This document shows positions 63,905 to 64,000 of a stretch of 64,000 bases of DNA, in pieces (within the stretch, counting starts at the first letter, position 1; each line of letters opens with the position of its first letter). The position numbers were made by a program, and so were the translations under genes. The stretch covers positions 64,168,501-64,232,500 of the forward strand of contig JAVUNC010000004.1 of the NCBI GenBank assembly GCA_032173965.1. Direction: 5' to 3'. Origin of the DNA: Sitta carolinensis (taxonomy: Eukaryota > Chordata > Aves > Passeriformes > Sittidae). The notes beneath the pieces are model-generated. The model did not search any database, had not been told where the DNA came from, and was given only the letters and a program-made list of their open reading frames with translations.

Positions 63905-64000
63905 CAAATTAATTGAGCTACACACTGTGGTGCCCATATCTGAATATTTACTTCTAGCTTACCACAGTTCATTAACTACCATCTTATACATTCTTAAGCA

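Larger units (their letters stand above)
41650..64000 (-). other. PDE7B: 5' part of PDE7B upstream intron (first coding exon not found)
   Basis: The acceptor of coding exon 2 ends this intron at 41650. I looked for a minus-strand exon encoding the short PDE7B N-terminus and ending in a split Gly codon, and did not find one. The intron therefore appears to run past the right edge (more than 22 kb). It holds simple repeats, homopolymers, two inverted repeats and a few motif candidates listed separately. None of its open frames is recognisable. Confidence 0.7.

Overview
The window looks like a piece of a bird (or at least sauropsid) nuclear chromosome. It is AT-rich and mostly non-coding, has short vertebrate-type exons with GT-AG splice sites, and carries a 3'-anchored CR1 retroposon, the main interspersed repeat of birds and other reptiles. 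I see no operons, bacterial genes, CRISPR arrays, phage genes or RNA genes.

One gene is well supported: PDE7B, a cAMP-specific 3',5'-cyclic nucleotide phosphodiesterase, on the minus strand. I could place eleven coding exons by joining reading frame, splice sites and recalled protein similarity. In transcript order they are 41566-41649, 28915-29066, 27589-27652, 25878-25973, 24062-24162, 22517-22648, 16377-16468, 15030-15174, 12939-13035, 8983-9063 and 8230-8447 (stop TAG at 8230-8232). Every exon-exon phase agrees. Together they encode 419 residues after a split Gly. Human PDE7B has 422 residues after the same point as I recall it, so only the first coding exon (about 28 residues) is missing; it should lie beyond the right edge. 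All catalytic signatures of class I phosphodiesterases are intact.

Layout: 1 to about 6,100 is probably intergenic or distal downstream sequence. From about 6,150 to 8,229 is probably PDE7B 3' untranslated sequence, with its end uncertain. From 8,230 to 41,649 are the exons and introns, including a CR1 copy at 20,950-21,528 in the 6-kb intron. From 41,650 to 64,000 is upstream intron with no recognisable coding exon, only simple repeats, homopolymers and a few regulatory-looking motifs.

The most interesting feature is a recent tandem duplication at 16,082-16,414. It copies the 3' part of a catalytic-domain exon together with its donor splice site and flanking intron, leaving a second, apparently intact donor 181 bp further downstream in the intron. 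I found no new multi-gene system. The other notable signals are several perfect or near-perfect inverted repeats and some weak candidate regulatory sites.
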